NCBI GenBank assembly: GCA_003641415.1
Contig: QNAG01000093.1
Location: 1-9,992, forward strand
Reading direction: 5' to 3'
Length of the DNA stretch: 9,992 bases
Source: Candidatus Zixiibacteriota bacterium
GTDB taxonomy: Bacteria; Zixibacteria; MSB-5A5; GN15; FEB-12
Of the stretch, positions 1 through 7,733 are shown piece after piece. Below the pieces are notes generated by a model. It ran no database searches. It was not told the origin of the DNA and was given only the letters and a program-made list of their open reading frames with translations. Numbering within the stretch: the first letter of the stretch is position 1; each line of letters opens with the position of its first letter. The translations under genes and the position numbers were made by a program.

Positions 1-2025
1 ATAAAAAAGTTAGTTCACGAAGTCGAATCCTCTTTCATGCGAGATAAAAAGCTGAATGAGATTGACGACCGGCTGTATTATTTCATTGATGAACGCGAAC
101 ACAGTATTGCACTGACTGATCTTGGCACCGCCCAACTTAAACCGGAGGAACAGAAGCTTTTCGAAATTCCAGATATCTCCACCATGCTTTCAGAGATTGC
201 TGGAGACAGTTCTCTCTCCCCCGAAGAACGCCAGAAGAAGACTGATGAAATTTACAGTCTCCACTCTGAATATTCTGAGAAAGTCCACGCCATAAACCAG
301 CTTTTGCGTGCTTACACGCTGTACGAAAAGGATGTTGAATACGTTCTGCAGGATGGTAAGGTGATGATAGTCGATGAATTCACCGGGCGCATACTCCCTG
401 GGCGGCGCTATTCCGACGGGTTACACCAATCAATCGAAGCCAAAGAACAAGTCAAAATTGAGGCTGAATCACAAACACTGGCGACAATCACGCTCCAAAA
501 CTATTTTCGCATGTACGACAAACTGGCCGGTATGACTGGTACAGCTGAAACGGAAGCACAGGAGTTCTGGGATATATATAAACTTGATGTTATGGTGGTG
601 CCCACCAATAAGCAAATTATCCGCAATGATAGTGAGGATCAGATATATCGTACCCGCAGCGAGAAGTATAACGCCATAATCAAAGAGATTGTTGAGAGAC
701 ATAACGAAGGCCAACCGATACTGGTGGGTACGACTTCAGTAGATGTCTCTGAAACGCTGTCGCGGATGCTCAAACGGACCGGATTGAAACACAATGTTCT
801 CAACGCCAAGCACCATCAATCCGAAGCGGAAATCGTAGCCCATGCCGGAGAAAAAGGAGCTGTTACAATAGCTACCAACATGGCTGGTCGAGGGACCGAT
901 ATCCGGCTTGGTGAAGGTGTCAAGGAACTTGGTGGTCTTCATATCGTTGGCACTGCGAGACACGAAGCCCGCCGTATTGACCGACAATTGAGAGGACGTT
1001 CCGGTCGTCAGGGTGACCCAGGCTCATCCAAGTTTTTTCTTTCCCTTGAGGACGATTTAATGCGCCTGTTTGGTGGCGATCGACTGGGATCAATCATGGA
1101 TAAACTTGGTGTCGAGGAAGGTGAGGTAATTACTCACGGGATGGTTACTAAAGCCATCGAGCGGGCTCAGAAAAAGGTCGAAGCTCAGAATTATGCCATC
1201 CGGAAACATACTCTTGACTACGATGATGTTATGAATGTGCAGCGCAGTCATATCTACGAACGACGACTGGGGGCTCTGGAACGGGATTCCATAAAAAATG
1301 AAGTAGTCGATCTCATCAACGAAGTGCTTCTCGACCTGATCGAACAATACTGCCCGGAAAATCAACATCCAGAGGAGTGGAACCTGAAAGGCTTCACGGA
1401 CGAACTGCGTAAGATATATCTGTTGAATCTCCAGTTTAAGAAGGAGGATATTCCCCAGCTAACTCCTGAGAAACTCAAGGAACAGGTTCTTGGAGCGGTG
1501 ATGCACATTTACAAACAAAAGGAGATTGCCTACGGCGATGAAATAATGCGGCAGCTTGAGAGTTACGCTGTCCTATCAACAATTGATCAACACTGGCGTG
1601 ATCATCTGGCGGAGATGGATGAACTCCGCACCGGCATCGGTTTGCGAGCCTATCATGGCGGTATGGGGAAACCGATTGACATATACAAGCAAGAAGCTTT
1701 CAAGATGTTCCAAGAGATGATTCTCAGCATTGACCGCGAAATTGTCAACCTCGTTTTTAAGCTGCAGGTAAATTTGCCAGATAAAACACGTGATGAACAC
1801 CACCAAGACATGGTGACATCTCATGCCGATGCTACTGGTATGGGGCTGGCTTCGGGAGCACAACCCCAGGGGGAATCCGGAGAAAAGAATCCTATGGCTG
1901 AAGCCTCTCAAGCGGGTAATCAGAATCGCACTTATAAACGTAAGTATCCAAAAGTGGGACGCAATGATCCCTGTCCCTGCGGTAGCGGCAAGAAATACAA
2001 AAAGTGCCACGGCAAGTTAGAATAA
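1..2025 (+). CDS. secA: Preprotein translocase ATPase SecA, C-terminal part (5' end outside window)
   Basis: SecA is the cytoplasmic motor that drives unfolded preproteins through the SecYEG channel using ATP. The frame is open from base 1, so the first ATG (37) is internal. The first nucleotide-binding fold with its Walker A and DEAD motifs lies beyond the left edge. About 674 residues are visible. The end of the preprotein cross-linking domain leads to DEFTGR (373-390) and then the KLAGMTGTAETEAQEF motif. The second motor domain carries ATNMAGRGTDI (871-903) and the arginine-finger region RQLRGRSGRQGDP after HEARRID (from 961). The helical wing/scaffold part holds IDQHWRDHLAEMDELR (around 1580-1630). 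A variable Gly/Gln-rich linker then leads to the zinc-binding tail CPCGSGKKYKKCHGK, with Cys codons at 1972, 1978 and 2005 and His at 2008. That tail, where the family binds SecB and lipid, shows the 3' end is intact. Identification is certain. Confidence 0.98.
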   Translation: MKKLVHEVESSFMRDKKLNEIDDRLYYFIDEREHSIALTDLGTAQLKPEEQKLFEIPDISTMLSEIAGDSSLSPEERQKKTDEIYSLHSEYSEKVHAINQLLRAYTLYEKDVEYVLQDGKVMIVDEFTGRILPGRRYSDGLHQSIEAKEQVKIEAESQTLATITLQNYFRMYDKLAGMTGTAETEAQEFWDIYKLDVMVVPTNKQIIRNDSEDQIYRTRSEKYNAIIKEIVERHNEGQPILVGTTSVDVSETLSRMLKRTGLKHNVLNAKHHQSEAEIVAHAGEKGAVTIATNMAGRGTDIRLGEGVKELGGLHIVGTARHEARRIDRQLRGRSGRQGDPGSSKFFLSLEDDLMRLFGGDRLGSIMDKLGVEEGEVITHGMVTKAIERAQKKVEAQNYAIRKHTLDYDDVMNVQRSHIYERRLGALERDSIKNEVVDLINEVLLDLIEQYCPENQHPEEWNLKGFTDELRKIYLLNLQFKKEDIPQLTPEKLKEQVLGAVMHIYKQKEIAYGDEIMRQLESYAVLSTIDQHWRDHLAEMDELRTGIGLRAYHGGMGKPIDIYKQEAFKMFQEMILSIDREIVNLVFKLQVNLPDKTRDEHHQDMVTSHADATGMGLASGAQPQGESGEKNPMAEASQAGNQNRTYKRKYPKVGRNDPCPCGSGKKYKKCHGKLE

Positions 2026-2082
2026 CGACGACTTCCAGCTATCAACAGGGATCAAACACTATCATATTGAGAAGACGCCTTA

Positions 2083-2100
2083 CTCTCCATGAACGGAGAG
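2083..2100. repeat. Small inverted repeat after secA
   Basis: CTCTCC (2083-2088) and GGAGAG (2095-2100) form a perfect 6-bp stem with a 6-base loop, 57 bases after the secA stop codon. No T-run follows on either strand, so it is not a classic rho-independent terminator. It may still mark the secA transcript end in this convergent spacer. The rest of 2026-2148 shows no gene that I can support. Confidence 0.3.
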
Positions 2101-2148
2101 AAATCAAACTTCTATTCTGCGCTTCAAATTGCCCTAGTATATACATTC

Positions 2149-2176
2149 AAAAAAAGGACCGACACACAGTCGGCCC
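2149..2176 (-). terminator. Rho-independent terminator of the SWIB/histone-like gene
   Basis: Read on the minus strand, GGGCCGAC (2176-2169), loop TGTGT and GTCGGTCC (2163-2156) make an 8-bp stem with a single G-U wobble. A run of seven T (2155-2149) follows directly. The hairpin begins 27 bases past the stop codon of the minus-strand gene at 2204-2827. On the plus strand the wobble becomes an A-C mismatch and there is no following T-run, so the signal serves the minus strand. Confidence 0.8.
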
Positions 2177-2203
2177 TTAATAAGACTATTGGTATAAAGA
2201 AAA

Positions 2204-2827
2204 CTATTCCATGTGTTTGGAAACCAATTTGGTCATCTCAAACATGGAGACTTTCTTTTTGCCGCCGAAGACTTTTTTCAATTTTTCGTCAGCATTGATC
2301 ATACGACGGTTGATTGAGTCTTGAAGTTTATTCTTCTTGATGTAGTCCCAGAGCTTTTTGGTTACCTGGGTACGAGGAATCGGCTTCTTGCCAACAACGG
2401 CTCCCAATGCATCCGAAAGTGTCATCGGACGCATGAAAGCAGCATTTGGTTTCCGTTTGGTGGCTTTCTTCTTGGTAGTTGTTTTCCTCTTGGTTGCTGC
2501 CTTACGAGTAGTAGTAGCCTTACGCGTTGTGGCCTTGCGGGTAGTGGCCTTTTTGCGGGTTGTGGCTTTCTTAGCTGTGGTTGTTTTACGAGTGGTCGCT
2601 TTCTTGGCGGTTGGCTTCCTGCGAGTTGTAGCCTTTTTAACTGTGGTTTTTTTGCGTGTGGTCGCTTTCTTGGCGGTTGGTTTCTTGCGAGTCGTAGCCT
2701 TCTTAGTTACGGTCTTCTTTGCAGCTACTTTCTTTTTCGCTGTTGTTTTTTTCGCGGTGGCTTTCTTCTTAGGTACCGTCTTACGTGTCGCCTTCTTAGC
2801 CACCGGTTTCTTCTTTGCTACTGGCAT
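2204..2827 (-). CDS. Histone H1-like DNA-binding protein with C-terminal SWIB domain
   Basis: A 207-residue, very basic protein in two parts. Residues 1 to about 129 are a low-complexity tail of Lys, Arg, Ala and Thr (repeats such as KKATTRKK), resembling eukaryotic histone H1 tails and bacterial H1-like nucleoid proteins. Residues about 131-207 match the SWIB/MDM2 fold, with TLSDALGAVVG, the core KLWDYIKKNKLQD, the INADEKLKKVFG segment and the final MFEMTKLVSKHM helix. The likely role is nucleoid binding or chromosome compaction: the tail neutralises DNA phosphates and SWIB may bind a partner. The DNA-binding role is inference; the SWIB match is strong. I chose ATG at 2827 because AAAGGAG lies 6 bases upstream; an in-frame TTG at 2845 would overlap that site. 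It is a single gene with its own terminator, convergent with secA. A CCACGTGG palindrome sits at 2884-2891 in its leader; significance unknown. Confidence 0.9.
   Translation of the reverse strand: MPVAKKKPVAKKATRKTVPKKKATAKKTTAKKKVAAKKTVTKKATTRKKPTAKKATTRKKTTVKKATTRRKPTAKKATTRKTTTAKKATTRKKATTRKATTRKATTTRKAATKRKTTTKKKATKRKPNAAFMRPMTLSDALGAVVGKKPIPRTQVTKKLWDYIKKNKLQDSINRRMINADEKLKKVFGGKKKVSMFEMTKLVSKHME
2592..2723 (-). repeat. 66-bp in-gene tandem duplication coding the Lys/Thr-rich tail
   Basis: Two imperfect units, 2592-2657 and 2658-2723, each coding 22 residues with the pattern TTRxKPTAKKATTRK. They share a block beginning GTGGTCGCTTTCTTGGCGG (plus-strand text) exactly 66 bases apart. Shorter degenerate ATTRK/KKATT copies continue on both sides, from about 2470 to 2760. 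Unit differences are mostly at third positions, so the duplication is not recent, and the length stays a multiple of three. Confidence 0.75.
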
Positions 2828-2833
2828 CCGTTG

Positions 2834-2840
2834 CTCCTTT
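2834..2840 (-). promoter_or_regulatory. Ribosome binding site that fixes the SWIB gene start
   Basis: AAAGGAG on the minus strand, 6 bases before the ATG at 2827. It lies inside the frame that would be used from the upstream TTG at 2845, so it argues for the shorter, 207-residue product. Confidence 0.75.
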
Positions 2841-3041
2841 AGCAATAAGGTTTATCAGCTCACTTTACACATTTCTTTCATTCCCACGTGGACACCTTTA
2901 AACAAAACTAAAATATATCGTCTTACCAGCATCCACATAAAATTTCCATTTTTTTAATATTTATGCAAGATAAAAAAGTCCCCAAACTTAAATAAAAAAA
3001 TGCTTTCTTCATAGGGGAGTTACAACAATCCAAGAGGGTAC

Positions 3042-3539
3042 TCAGACTCGTTGAAGTTCAATGATTGGTGCTTCCGGGGGACAACCCAATCGAAATGGAA
3101 ACCAGTGACCAGCGCCAAAGTAAAGCGGAACGGCTGAAGCATCGTGGATACGGCGTACTTGCTTTATCCTACGGAAATACCCATGGTTACCCAGACAGGC
3201 ACAGACACCCAGCAGGGATTCCAATTGAGCAATCACATCAAGAGTATCGGGAAGCAGAGTAAGGTCGTCGCAGATATCGCCAGTAATGACAACCAGGTCT
3301 GGTTCATGCTCTGCCGCCCGAGTGAGTATGTTTTCGATATTGAGGTTTGAGAAAGTTTGTAGGTACAGATCGAACAGGTGAAGAATTTTTAGCCCATTAA
3401 GAGCAGGGGGCAATTCCTGAATTATTATGGGCAGACGAAAAACATTGACATCTCCCAATGCTCGGCCTACTCCGGCAGTGCCCATACCAAGGGCTCCGAC
3501 TGGAACTGCAGCAGCTACTGTTTTAAGAAAAACACTTTG
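3042..3539 (-). pseudogene. Decayed metallophosphoesterase (YkuE/YaeI-like) with internal deletion
   Basis: The family are membrane-linked or exported calcineurin-like phosphoesterases, usually about 270-400 residues. Here an open stretch starts with a Tat-signal-like FLKTVAAAVPVGALG but without the twin arginines and without an in-frame start codon before it. An ATG at 3485, with GGAG 8 bases upstream, could still start a 147-residue product. From that Met, LPPALNGLKILHL (about 25-37) matches the family. Motif I, normally DxH, is FDLY (D39, Y41). Motif II, GDICD (69-73), is intact. The GNHD motif is GNHG (99-102). Then residues around VPL (119-121) jump straight to GHWFPFRLGCPPEAPIIEL (126-144), which corresponds to the extreme C-terminus of the family. 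The middle of the protein, with the GHTHGGQ metal site, is missing in frame. It follows trkH directly. I read it as a pseudogene; a minimised protein without activity is possible. Confidence 0.75.
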
Positions 3540-3540
3540 A

Positions 3541-5142
3541 CTACTTCCTCCAGGTAGCTACCCGAAAGACGATCAAAACAGTGAATATCTCCAGCCGTCC
3601 CAGTAGCATAGAAAGCACAAGTATCCATTTCCCGGGAATAGGAATCCAGGCGTAATTCTCAACCGCCCCAATACCAGCCAGACCCGGGCCAATATTTCCA
3701 ATGGTGGCAATAGAACAAGCTACAGCAGTCGTCAGGTCCGGTACGAATAGAGTCATGAGTGCGCCGGTTATAACAAAAAGTCCCACGAATAAGATAAAGA
3801 ATGAAGCAATGTTGATGACTTTATCATCTTCAATTGGCATGTCGCCGATTTTAACCGTTGTTACCAATCGTGGTTGAATCAACTTTCGCAATTCGAGAAC
3901 TGCGGTTTTGAAAACAACCATTATACGGATCATCTTCATTCCACCACCGGTAGAGCCAGCACAGCCACCGAAAAACATAAGAAAAACCAGAAGGAACCTC
4001 AGGAAGTCGGGCCATAGATCAAAATCAGCAGTAGCGAATCCTGTAGTGGTGACGATTGACAGTGTTTGAAATGAAGCAATACGGAAACAATCATAAAGTC
4101 CCTCGAGACGGTCACTCTGTTGTATATAGTGTGCGTGGAACTCTTCAACCGTTGGATGCCCGGCGCGGAAATGTTCTGCAGCAGCTTCCTCCGGTACCGG
4201 TCCATTAATATACAAAACTGCGGTAATAATTAAAATAGTGGCGAGGATCACTCCACTGTAGAATAGGAACTCCCGATTTCTGACGAGCGATTTGAGGTCT
4301 CCTCGGAGAGTCTTGAAATGTAGTACAAAGTTTATACCGGCAAAGAACATAAACAACATAATAATCCACTCTACCAAATCAGATTCGTACCCTGCCACAG
4401 AAGCATTTCTGTTTGAAAAACCACCAGTAGCCATAGTAGCGAAAGAGTGACAAACAGCATCAAACCAGTCCATGCCAGCAATCATCAGTAGCACCACTTC
4501 TGCTGCAGTAAGCAAACCGTACACACCCCAGAGAATCTGTGCTGTTTGAGCCAGTCGTGGGCGGAGACGATCCTTGGAAGGCCCCGGAACTTCGCCACGA
4601 AACATACCATAGGCCGAAACTCCCATAGCAGGGAATATCACTATCGCCAAAGTGATGATACCCATTCCTCCCAACCAGTGCGTAAGAGCGCGCAGAAACA
4701 GCAAAGAACGGGGGACAATCTCGATATCGGTAAGAATCGAGGCGCCAGTAGTTGTGAAACCTGACATTATTTCAAAATATGCATCGGTGAAATCAAGGAG
4801 TACCTTGTCAAAACCACTTCCTCCCCTAATCTGGCTGAAGTAGATAAATAAAGGGATAGCACCGATCAAAGCCAGTCCAAGCCAACCCAGTGTCACAATA
4901 GCGTAACCTTCCCTCAATCCCTGTCGGTCACGTCCCTCTCGGGCAAATAACACCAATGCTGTCCCAAACAGAATAGAGACGGCAAAGGCTACCAAAAAGC
5001 CATGAACGTCAACTGCGTGTACTAAATCCGGCCAACCAAGAGACCGGTTATCCCATACGGCAATACCAAGCGGAGCCAACAGGGCTACCCCCATTACCTG
5101 CAACAACTTTCCGATAGCATAGCTGACAGCGTTCTTGCGCAT
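3541..5142 (-). CDS. trkH: Trk-type potassium uptake protein, pore subunit TrkH
   Basis: A 533-residue integral membrane protein, full length for the TrkH/KtrB/HKT superfamily, that conducts K+ inward across the inner membrane. The four selectivity-filter loops are visible in order: TTTGAS (130-135), TMATGGFS (236-243), TTTGFA (365-370) and TIGNIGPG (480-487). The GGCAGSTGGGMK segment (392-403) is the conserved loop in the third repeat associated with gating. Hydrophobic segments alternate through the whole length, with a longer periplasmic or extracytoplasmic stretch around 313-350. The ATG at 5142 begins 12 bases after the trkA stop codon, so the two are almost certainly co-transcribed and translationally close. 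Only a weak AGCGGA-type ribosome site is seen, consistent with coupling to trkA. The 3' end lies beside the metallophosphoesterase remnant. Confidence 0.97.
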   Translation of the reverse strand: MRKNAVSYAIGKLLQVMGVALLAPLGIAVWDNRSLGWPDLVHAVDVHGFLVAFAVSILFGTALVLFAREGRDRQGLREGYAIVTLGWLGLALIGAIPLFIYFSQIRGGSGFDKVLLDFTDAYFEIMSGFTTTGASILTDIEIVPRSLLFLRALTHWLGGMGIITLAIVIFPAMGVSAYGMFRGEVPGPSKDRLRPRLAQTAQILWGVYGLLTAAEVVLLMIAGMDWFDAVCHSFATMATGGFSNRNASVAGYESDLVEWIIMLFMFFAGINFVLHFKTLRGDLKSLVRNREFLFYSGVILATILIITAVLYINGPVPEEAAAEHFRAGHPTVEEFHAHYIQQSDRLEGLYDCFRIASFQTLSIVTTTGFATADFDLWPDFLRFLLVFLMFFGGCAGSTGGGMKMIRIMVVFKTAVLELRKLIQPRLVTTVKIGDMPIEDDKVINIASFFILFVGLFVITGALMTLFVPDLTTAVACSIATIGNIGPGLAGIGAVENYAWIPIPGKWILVLSMLLGRLEIFTVLIVFRVATWRK

Positions 5143-5154
5143 CGTTTTTATCCG

Positions 5155-6513
5155 CTAAGAGCGTCCCTTAAACAGCTTAGCCAGTTGGGAAAGATTCTTG
5201 TGACGAGTGATCATTATCACATGGTCCTCCGGTTCAATAATCGTATTACCGTCAGGCAGAATCATCTTGTTGTCTCTAACTACAACACCAATTATTGAAC
5301 CCAGTTTTAATTTACGAGCCAGTTTCTTCACCTGCCGGTTGGCCATATCACTCTCTGGCTCAACAGTGAATCGTACAGCCTCGATATCAACATCAGATAA
5401 TTTTACCACAGCGCCAATCTGTCCACGCGAAACAATCTCAAGTATTTCTCTGGCAGCGATAATGCGGGGGTTGGCTACATGGTCAATGCCAATCGAGTTG
5501 AACAATTGATCGTGGCTGGTTTCTGTACTGATTACAATCACTTCACGAGCTCCCTCCGCCTTGGCCAGTAGGGCAGAAAACATATTGTAATCAGCGGCAT
5601 TTGAGGCAGCAATGAAAAAAGATGCACTGTCAATATTCTGCTCACGCAATAAATCAACATCAGTGCAGTCACCGTGAAGAACTTGAATGTTGGTAAACAT
5701 CTGGGCAGCCTTCTGCGCATGTTCCAAGTCAGGATCTACCAAAGTGATATTGTTATCAGTACTATCAAGAGCTTGAGCCAGTTCCAGGGTAGAGAAACAG
5801 TCTCCTGTGATAATGATTTTGCGTCGCTTTTTGTATTCCACATTCACCAGATGGAGAAATCGCTCTACTGATTCACGAGGGAAAAGAGCATAGACAATAT
5901 CGCCAGGTAGAATAAGCGTATCGCCGCCGGGGATCATCCCTTTACCGTCTCGCACAATAGCCGCAAAAAGAACAGTGTTGGATTCTATTAGCTGGCTAAT
6001 CTCAAGTGGGGTCTTATTGGCCAATTCCATATCCTTAGTAATGCGGTAGCCGCGAAAGAGGATACGTCCATCCTCAAAATCGGCCGCTTCCACTGCGTGA
6101 GGCGTGGTCAGGAATTGGAGGATATGATCCACGAGTGCTTTCTCGGGGTGAATAACTGATGTAATTCCCAGTTTCTCGAGATCGACTGTTTCGCTCTCTT
6201 CTGAATATTCCCGGTCTCGAAGACGGGCGATTCTACTGACTACCCCATATTGGGCAGCCAGCGAACAGACTACAATATTTATCTCATCGTTTGGAGTAAC
6301 CGCTAAAACCATATCCGCTTCCATAATCCCCGCATTGCGGAGACATTCCGGCGATGATCCAGACCCCGTAATAATCTGGACATCAAGCTTTTCCGATAAG
6401 TTCTGACCAAGTTGCGGGTCGGTTTCTATTAGCGATAGATGATGACCGCTGGGAATAAGGTGCTCCGCCAATGAAGAACCAACAACGCCACCACCAACTA
6501 TAATTATTCTCAT
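5155..6513 (-). CDS. trkA: Trk potassium uptake regulatory subunit TrkA
   Basis: A 452-residue cytoplasmic protein made of two RCK units in tandem, close to the length of E. coli TrkA (458). It assembles under TrkH and gates it according to bound nucleotide. Unit 1: Rossmann fold with GGGVVG (7-12) and E30 at the end of the second strand, the expected NAD(H) site, then a TrkA-C domain around 140-225 (IPGGDTLILPGDIVYAL at 194-210). Unit 2: Rossmann fold from about 231, then a second TrkA-C domain around 370-440 (ILPDGNTIIEPEDHVIMI, 418-435). In unit 2 the glycine-rich loop is TGDCFS (236-241) instead of GxGxxG, so only the first site looks canonical for dinucleotide binding. The ATG at 6513 has TAAGG about 10 bases upstream. 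First gene of the trkA-trkH pair; the spacer upstream holds a perfect inverted repeat. Confidence 0.96.
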   Translation of the reverse strand: MRIIIVGGGVVGSSLAEHLIPSGHHLSLIETDPQLGQNLSEKLDVQIITGSGSSPECLRNAGIMEADMVLAVTPNDEINIVVCSLAAQYGVVSRIARLRDREYSEESETVDLEKLGITSVIHPEKALVDHILQFLTTPHAVEAADFEDGRILFRGYRITKDMELANKTPLEISQLIESNTVLFAAIVRDGKGMIPGGDTLILPGDIVYALFPRESVERFLHLVNVEYKKRRKIIITGDCFSTLELAQALDSTDNNITLVDPDLEHAQKAAQMFTNIQVLHGDCTDVDLLREQNIDSASFFIAASNAADYNMFSALLAKAEGAREVIVISTETSHDQLFNSIGIDHVANPRIIAAREILEIVSRGQIGAVVKLSDVDIEAVRFTVEPESDMANRQVKKLARKLKLGSIIGVVVRDNKMILPDGNTIIEPEDHVIMITRHKNLSQLAKLFKGRS

Positions 6514-6533
6514 ATATTCTATACCTTAGTTTT

Positions 6534-6557
6534 ATTATCCAATTTACGTTGGATAAT
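6534..6557. promoter_or_regulatory. Perfect 9-bp inverted repeat just upstream of trkA
   Basis: ATTATCCAA (6534-6542), spacer TTTACG, TTGGATAAT (6549-6557). It lies 21 bases before the trkA start codon, next to the likely ribosome site. A related half-site, TTGGATAT, occurs at about 6578-6585. It could be an operator for a dimeric regulator or an RNA hairpin in the trkA leader. The symmetry is seen; the role is inference. Confidence 0.45.
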
Positions 6558-6625
6558 TACTTTCTAACAAAGGCAATTTGGATATAAATCAGATGTGAAT
6601 CAAACATTTTATTTGCCAGTTTAGT

Positions 6626-6652
6626 CTTATAAGGTGTGGCTCTACGTCACAA
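6626..6652 (-). promoter_or_regulatory. Possible sigma-70-type promoter for trkA-trkH
   Basis: On the minus strand TTGTGA (6652-6647) is followed after 15 bases by TATAAG (6631-6626). The spacing is shorter than the usual 17, so this is weak. It would give a leader of about 100 bases containing the inverted repeat at 6534-6557. The surrounding sequence is AT-rich, so a chance match is quite possible. Confidence 0.22.
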
Positions 6653-6710
6653 ACTCGATTTTAATTTCTGTAAGCTTAAATATTTCTGTCGTTTTTGTGG
6701 GCAAAGGAAC

Positions 6711-7733
6711 TTATAATAGAAAATCTATTAATAATTTATCAAACAATTTGCTTTTTATTGCCCAAATAAATAACTGAAATTCAAGTTTTCTTAAAGGTCC
6801 AGATTTTATAAGAATATTCATTATTCTCATATGTAATTTATTTGTAGTAATAATCTTATCCATTATTCTTGAAACATACTTTTCATTCTGGATTATCTTT
6901 GCTACTTCTTCACCTGAAATAAGTGCTGGATAGATTCCTTCTCCTGTTAAAGGGGACGTAAGTCCTGCGGCTTCGCCCACCAAGAAAATATTATCAAACC
7001 TATAACCTTGATAATTGTATCCTATTGGCCAGGCTTTATACTCTCCTTTTGAAACATCAATTTCATTTTTTTTAAGCCAGATATTAAAATTATTATTTAG
7101 TTTTTTTGCAGGCAAGATTTTTGGATGGCCGCCGCAGCCAATAGAAACATGATTTTTATGGGGGACAATCCACGCAAACCATGCATTAAATAACTTAGAA
7201 TCGTAATGTAATTCAAACTTTTTGTATTTGTTGGTTGGAAGGATATATTGTATAGTAATTCCAAAACCAGTTCTTAATTTCAAATACTTTCTTACTATTG
7301 ATGCTACACCATCTGCCCCAACCAGATATTTGAACTTAATTTTCTCGTCGTTATTAACAATAAGATAATTTTTCGTAATTTTACTAACTTTTGCATCTGT
7401 TCTTATCTCGACATTTTCTTTGTTTAATTTCTTAAGTTGCCACTGACCAAGTATCTCCCTGTCCACTGTATAAATAAAATCATCTTTCTTTTTCATCGTA
7501 GCACTTTTGGAATTATTGTAAACACGAATTTCTCTAAATTTATTTCCTTGTATATCTTTTGGTAATTTTAGATACTCAATGGCGTGATTCGTTATTCCTC
7601 CTCCACATATTTTTGGCCCGATAGTTATATTTTTTTCTAAAAGTAAAACTTTCAGTTTTGAGGAAGATAATTTTTCAGCACAGTTTAATCCCCCGGGACC
7701 TGCACCAACAATAACAACATCATAGTATTTCAT
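6711..7733 (-). CDS. FAD-dependent oxidoreductase, geranylgeranyl reductase family
   Basis: A 340-residue flavoprotein. Family members reduce double bonds in isoprenoid chains, for example archaeal lipid chains, chlorophyll phytyl tails or quinone side chains, bound at the membrane face. Visible motifs, numbered from ATG 7733: the FAD dinucleotide fold GAGPGG (10-15), the cysteine-containing CGGGI (43-47) that matches the family's CGEGI-type motif, DR (91-92), GADGVAS (139-145), WFAWIVP (185-191, like the family's YxWxFP), and the FAD-pyrophosphate motif VGEAAG (252-257) followed by TGEGIY (263-268). The C-terminus is basic and helical. ATG 7733 is preferred because MKYYDVVIVGAG begins the fold as usual; a TTG at 7760 would add nine residues. 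No good ribosome site precedes either. Codon use is far more AT-rich than in the neighbours. The substrate cannot be told from the sequence, and no other lipid genes are in view. Confidence 0.85.
   Translation of the reverse strand: MKYYDVVIVGAGPGGLNCAEKLSSSKLKVLLLEKNITIGPKICGGGITNHAIEYLKLPKDIQGNKFREIRVYNNSKSATMKKKDDFIYTVDREILGQWQLKKLNKENVEIRTDAKVSKITKNYLIVNNDEKIKFKYLVGADGVASIVRKYLKLRTGFGITIQYILPTNKYKKFELHYDSKLFNAWFAWIVPHKNHVSIGCGGHPKILPAKKLNNNFNIWLKKNEIDVSKGEYKAWPIGYNYQGYRFDNIFLVGEAAGLTSPLTGEGIYPALISGEEVAKIIQNEKYVSRIMDKIITTNKLHMRIMNILIKSGPLRKLEFQLFIWAIKSKLFDKLLIDFLL

Noticed and set aside
1576..2010. Minus-strand open frame of 144 residues opposite the end of secA
   Set aside because: It is fully antisense to conserved SecA sequence including the zinc tail, has no ribosome site and no recognisable domain.
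2592..2723. Evenly spaced repeats that might suggest a CRISPR array
   Set aside because: The units are contiguous, degenerate and in frame within a coding region, with no unique spacers and no cas genes.
2321..2957. Plus-strand open frames of 173-199 residues rich in Val, Ala, Phe and Leu, resembling a membrane protein
   Set aside because: They are the antisense of the lysine-rich tail: Lys/Ala/Thr codons read backwards give Leu/Val/Phe-rich text. The minus-strand gene has a ribosome site, a recognisable SWIB domain and a terminator.
2957..3041. Possible terminator (AAGT, loop TTGGGG, ACTT, then a T-run) after the metallophosphoesterase remnant on the minus strand
   Set aside because: The stem is only 4 bp; the T-rich stretch is typical of the whole AT-rich spacer.
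6635..6651. TGTGG-N7-TCACA, resembling a CRP/FNR-type site upstream of trkA
   Set aside because: The half-sites are imperfect and the spacer is one base too long for the consensus; no supporting regulator is in the window.
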